Shown here in pieces: positions 61,910 through 64,000 of a stretch of 64,000 nt of DNA (within the stretch, counting starts at the first letter, position 1; each line of letters begins with the position of its first letter). The position numbers were made by a program, and so were the translations under genes. The stretch comes from Acidimicrobiaceae bacterium (GTDB lineage: Bacteria; Actinomycetota; Acidimicrobiia; Acidimicrobiales; Poriferisodalaceae), in assembly GCA_026713105.1 (NCBI GenBank), contig JAPOPC010000072.1, positions 62,001 through 126,000 of the forward strand, read 5' to 3'. Below the pieces are notes generated by a model that saw only the letters and a list, made by a program, of their open reading frames with translations, had not been told where the DNA came from and ran no database searches.

Positions 61910-62863
61910 TCACCCGCTTCGCCGGTGAATCTCGGCCAGGATGGGCTCAGTCAGCACGAGACCGCCGTACAGCGTGTAGTGGACACCGTCCAAGGTGCGG
62001 ATCCGGCGATTGTCGTGATCTGCGCCGAGCCGCGCGGCAAAGCGGCCGTCGATGGCGAGCGTCTCGTACGAGTCCCAGAAGATGGCCCCGTCGATTTCGC
62101 CCACTGCGGCCTCGGCCAAGGGGTTGACGATGCCGGGCAAGTCAGACAGGTACCTCGTTCCCAAGGGAGGGAGCCCGACCCAGATCACGAGGCGACCAGG
62201 TTTCACCGCTGCCGACACGAGTTCGGCCACCCTGGCCTGATAGCGCTGATCCCAGGCCGGTTCGCCGGGTCGCTCGGGATGACCGCGGAAGCGTTGCTTG
62301 TCGTTGCCGCCCATCGCCAGCACGATCACGTCGTAGGGGCCCTCGGTGATCTCATCGTTCATGTAGGCGATCCAGTCGAAGAACCAGTCGGTCACCACCC
62401 CGGTCGACGTCTGGATGTCCTCGGTGAAGACGAATCGCTCGTCATCTGCGATGAGCTGGCGGAAGCCGTAAACCGGTCCGCCCGAGATTGAATCGCCGCC
62501 GGTCCACACCCGCAGCGGCCGCTCGGGCGTGGCCGCCGCCAAGCGCGATCGCCGGTCTTCGCGAGCAAACCAGTAGTAGGTCGGCTCTACGCCCAGCTGA
62601 GACTCCGCCAGTGGGTCGGGCCAGCGCAACACCGGATCTGCCCACGGGTCATCGGTGTGCCTAGGCGGAGGTTCGGGGACCCGCGCCGACAGTGCCGCCG
62701 ACGCACCGGCACCGCCATCATCGGAAACGCTGTCTTCGACAGCATCACCATCGGGCTGCGCGCCCACCGGCACTGAAGCCAATCCCAACGCCAGGACGCA
62801 CGCCACAATTGCGGCAGCAGCCCCCAGCTTTCGCTGGAGGCGACGCATCACCCCCATGTTCAC
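61910..62863 (-). CDS. Exported SGNH/GDSL-type hydrolase (first of a tandem pair)
   Basis: A 317-residue protein with a Sec signal (KLGAAAAIVACVLALGLASV, cleavage near GAQP), a low-complexity spacer and an SGNH fold: VWTGGDSISGG supplies the catalytic Ser, VLAMGGNDKQRF the G-x-N-D block and TLDGVHYTLYG the D-x-x-H pair. It resembles DUF459-type extracellular esterases that modify cell-surface glycans. GTG 62863 overlaps the stop of the upstream SGNH gene by four bases, so the two are co-translated paralogues. It is convergent with the deacetylase gene, 25 bases away. Confidence 0.82.
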   Translation of the reverse strand: MNMGVMRRLQRKLGAAAAIVACVLALGLASVPVGAQPDGDAVEDSVSDDGGAGASAALSARVPEPPPRHTDDPWADPVLRWPDPLAESQLGVEPTYYWFAREDRRSRLAAATPERPLRVWTGGDSISGGPVYGFRQLIADDERFVFTEDIQTSTGVVTDWFFDWIAYMNDEITEGPYDVIVLAMGGNDKQRFRGHPERPGEPAWDQRYQARVAELVSAAVKPGRLVIWVGLPPLGTRYLSDLPGIVNPLAEAAVGEIDGAIFWDSYETLAIDGRFAARLGADHDNRRIRTLDGVHYTLYGGLVLTEPILAEIHRRSG

Positions 62864-64000
62864 GAAGGCGCGCCCGAGGTCAGATCGACCAAGCCGCTGA
62901 GTTCATCCAGCAACACCTGTGACAGCCAGCGACCGCCGACGGTGCTGAGGTGCACGCCATCGGTGAGGCGCACGTCGGCGAGCTGCCCGTCTGCGTCAGC
63001 GACGTAGCGACTGAATCCGCCGTTCGGTCCCCGGAACAAGTCACGCGTGTCCACATAGATCACCCGATCCCGCTTGGCGGCCTCGGCGGCGAACACCTTG
63101 TTGACCTGCTGCATGCGCTCGTCGTAATCGGGGCTCTCCATGATTGGCTGGCCCACCCAGATCAACACCCGGTCGGGGTCGGTCGTCACCAGGTCCATGA
63201 CGTGGCCGACCCGCGCCGAGTACTCCCGCACCCAATCCTCCGAGAAGGGGCGGGCGATCTGACCGTCCACCACGAGCGCCTGCGCGTCGTTGCCGCCGTA
63301 CATCATCACCACCGCGTCGGGATCAGTGTTGGGAATCACCTCGACGATTCGAGCGGGCCAGTCGTAGAAGTCGGGTCGGCTCAGGCCGCTCGAGAGCTGA
63401 TGCTCAGAGGAGGCCTCGATGACGCCGGTGTCATCGGCCAGCCCAACCATGACGTGGCCGAAGAACTGCACCATCGAATCGCCCATGATGTGCAGGCGCA
63501 GCGGATCCTCCGGTGTGGGAAACCACGCCACGGTGGTGGGCGGTGCGCTGATGAGGGTCTCCCCGGTGTTGTCTGCGCCGTCGCTGGCCCCGGCGACGGG
63601 CTGCTCGTCGCCCCTGGCAGTTCCGCCCTCCGACGACGCGCCGTCGTCCGGCGCCGGCTGGGTCCCCGGGGCCACCAGCGGCGCTGTGCCCCCGGGCTGC
63701 GTGTCGGCTTCGATGCCAGGCGTCGCTACGACCAATTCGGATGAGGTCAGCTCCGTCGGCGTCGCCCCTGCGGTCGAATCGGGCTCGGCTGCAACGACGA
63801 ACTCATCCGATGTCGCTCCGGGATCGACCACCGATCGACCGAAGGCCTCGTCAACCCACAAGCGCGGCAGGTGCAGCCCGACAGCGCTGGAGGCGCCCTC
63901 GATCGGTTCCCAGACCGCTACCGAAGCGTCGCGCTCCCAGCCGAACGGCTTCTGCTGCGCCTCACGCAACAGCTGCTGGGAGTTGCCCACGATCGCCAGC
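62860..64000 (-). CDS. SGNH/GDSL-type hydrolase (DUF459-like), 5'-truncated by window edge
   Basis: At least 380 residues; the frame runs off the right edge (LAIVGNSQQLLREAQQKPFG), so the true N-terminus, probably a membrane helix, is outside. PFGWERDASVAVWEPIEG and LPRLWVDEAFGRS match the membrane-proximal segment of DUF459 proteins. A Pro/Gly/Asp-rich spacer of about 110 residues leads to the SGNH domain: HIMGDSMVQFFGHVM (catalytic Ser), VVMMYGGNDAQALV, VGQPIMESPDYDERM and LTDGVHLSTVGGRWL (Asp/His). Such genes often follow an MBOAT acyltransferase; whether one lies beyond the edge cannot be seen. Confidence 0.82.
   Translation of the reverse strand, partial: LAIVGNSQQLLREAQQKPFGWERDASVAVWEPIEGASSAVGLHLPRLWVDEAFGRSVVDPGATSDEFVVAAEPDSTAGATPTELTSSELVVATPGIEADTQPGGTAPLVAPGTQPAPDDGASSEGGTARGDEQPVAGASDGADNTGETLISAPPTTVAWFPTPEDPLRLHIMGDSMVQFFGHVMVGLADDTGVIEASSEHQLSSGLSRPDFYDWPARIVEVIPNTDPDAVVMMYGGNDAQALVVDGQIARPFSEDWVREYSARVGHVMDLVTTDPDRVLIWVGQPIMESPDYDERMQQVNKVFAAEAAKRDRVIYVDTRDLFRGPNGGFSRYVADADGQLADVRLTDGVHLSTVGGRWLSQVLLDELSGLVDLTSGAPS

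Overview
The window is about 64 kb of very GC-rich DNA with dense, short-spaced genes, many GTG starts and many 4-base GTGA/ATGA stop-start overlaps. It encodes the two tiny basic ribosomal proteins bS22 and bL37 and a core block (rsmI, metG, tatD, rsmA, ispE, glmU, prs, rplY, pth, mfd, mazG, eno, ftsB) arranged much as in mycobacteria. This points to an actinobacterium. Together with a heterotrophic gene set (sugar ABC system, P450, acyl-CoA dehydrogenase, alpha-methylacyl-CoA racemase, molybdenum-hydroxylase genes) it suggests an environmental, possibly Acidimicrobiia-type lineage; that placement is inference. Every interval between genes is shorter than 300 bases; the longest, 32497-32750, holds a triple operator.

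Layout. 1-11.6 kb: a truncated EamA permease; a minus-strand set of ornithine cyclodeaminase-like, GcvT/DmdA-like and histidine-phosphatase genes, divergent from a fused Rieske-ThDP enzyme; a methyltransferase broken by an in-frame amber codon; a 2-oxoglutarate oxygenase; an exported His/Asp-repeat protein; inositol-phosphate synthase; a P450; a ketopantoate-reductase-like protein; tRNA-Leu. 11.8-15.6 kb: a small conserved hypothetical, a single-domain RecB-type nuclease with an iron-sulfur Cys pattern, GNAT, Ppx/GppA and DUF501. 15.6-23.2 kb: a molybdenum-hydroxylase maturation run (CoxG, MocA-like, XdhC, CoxI, CoxE, CoxD) containing an acyl-CoA dehydrogenase and preceded by a TPR protein. 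24.3-36.9 kb: an alpha-galactoside-type locus, with GH4, two permeases, binding protein, CRTAC1 protein, DUF4870-like protein and ATPase in one minus-strand run, divergent from lacI-galK, followed by convergent galE and an aldo/keto reductase. 37.1-41.2 kb: desaturase, SDR, coxM-coxS without coxL, TetR. 41.2-58.7 kb: the conserved information/cell-wall core. 58.7-64 kb: racemase, bL37, polysaccharide deacetylase and two SGNH hydrolases.

How parts fit. The LacI-type regulator probably binds three tandem 12-base palindromes between itself and the GH4 operon; imported galactosides would be split by GH4 and passed through GalK and GalE. The cox accessory genes and the coxSM pair imply at least one Mo-hydroxylase whose catalytic large subunit lies elsewhere.

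Three genome-scale patterns stand out. At least 15 genes have a TANNNT hexamer 6-9 bases before the start codon, often exactly TAGCGT, which looks like leaderless transcription. Six unrelated genes carry near-perfect in-frame minisatellites in linkers or termini. A 71-base dispersed repeat supplies the last codons and stop of both the desaturase and mfd. The most unusual single protein is the Rieske-ThDP fusion.
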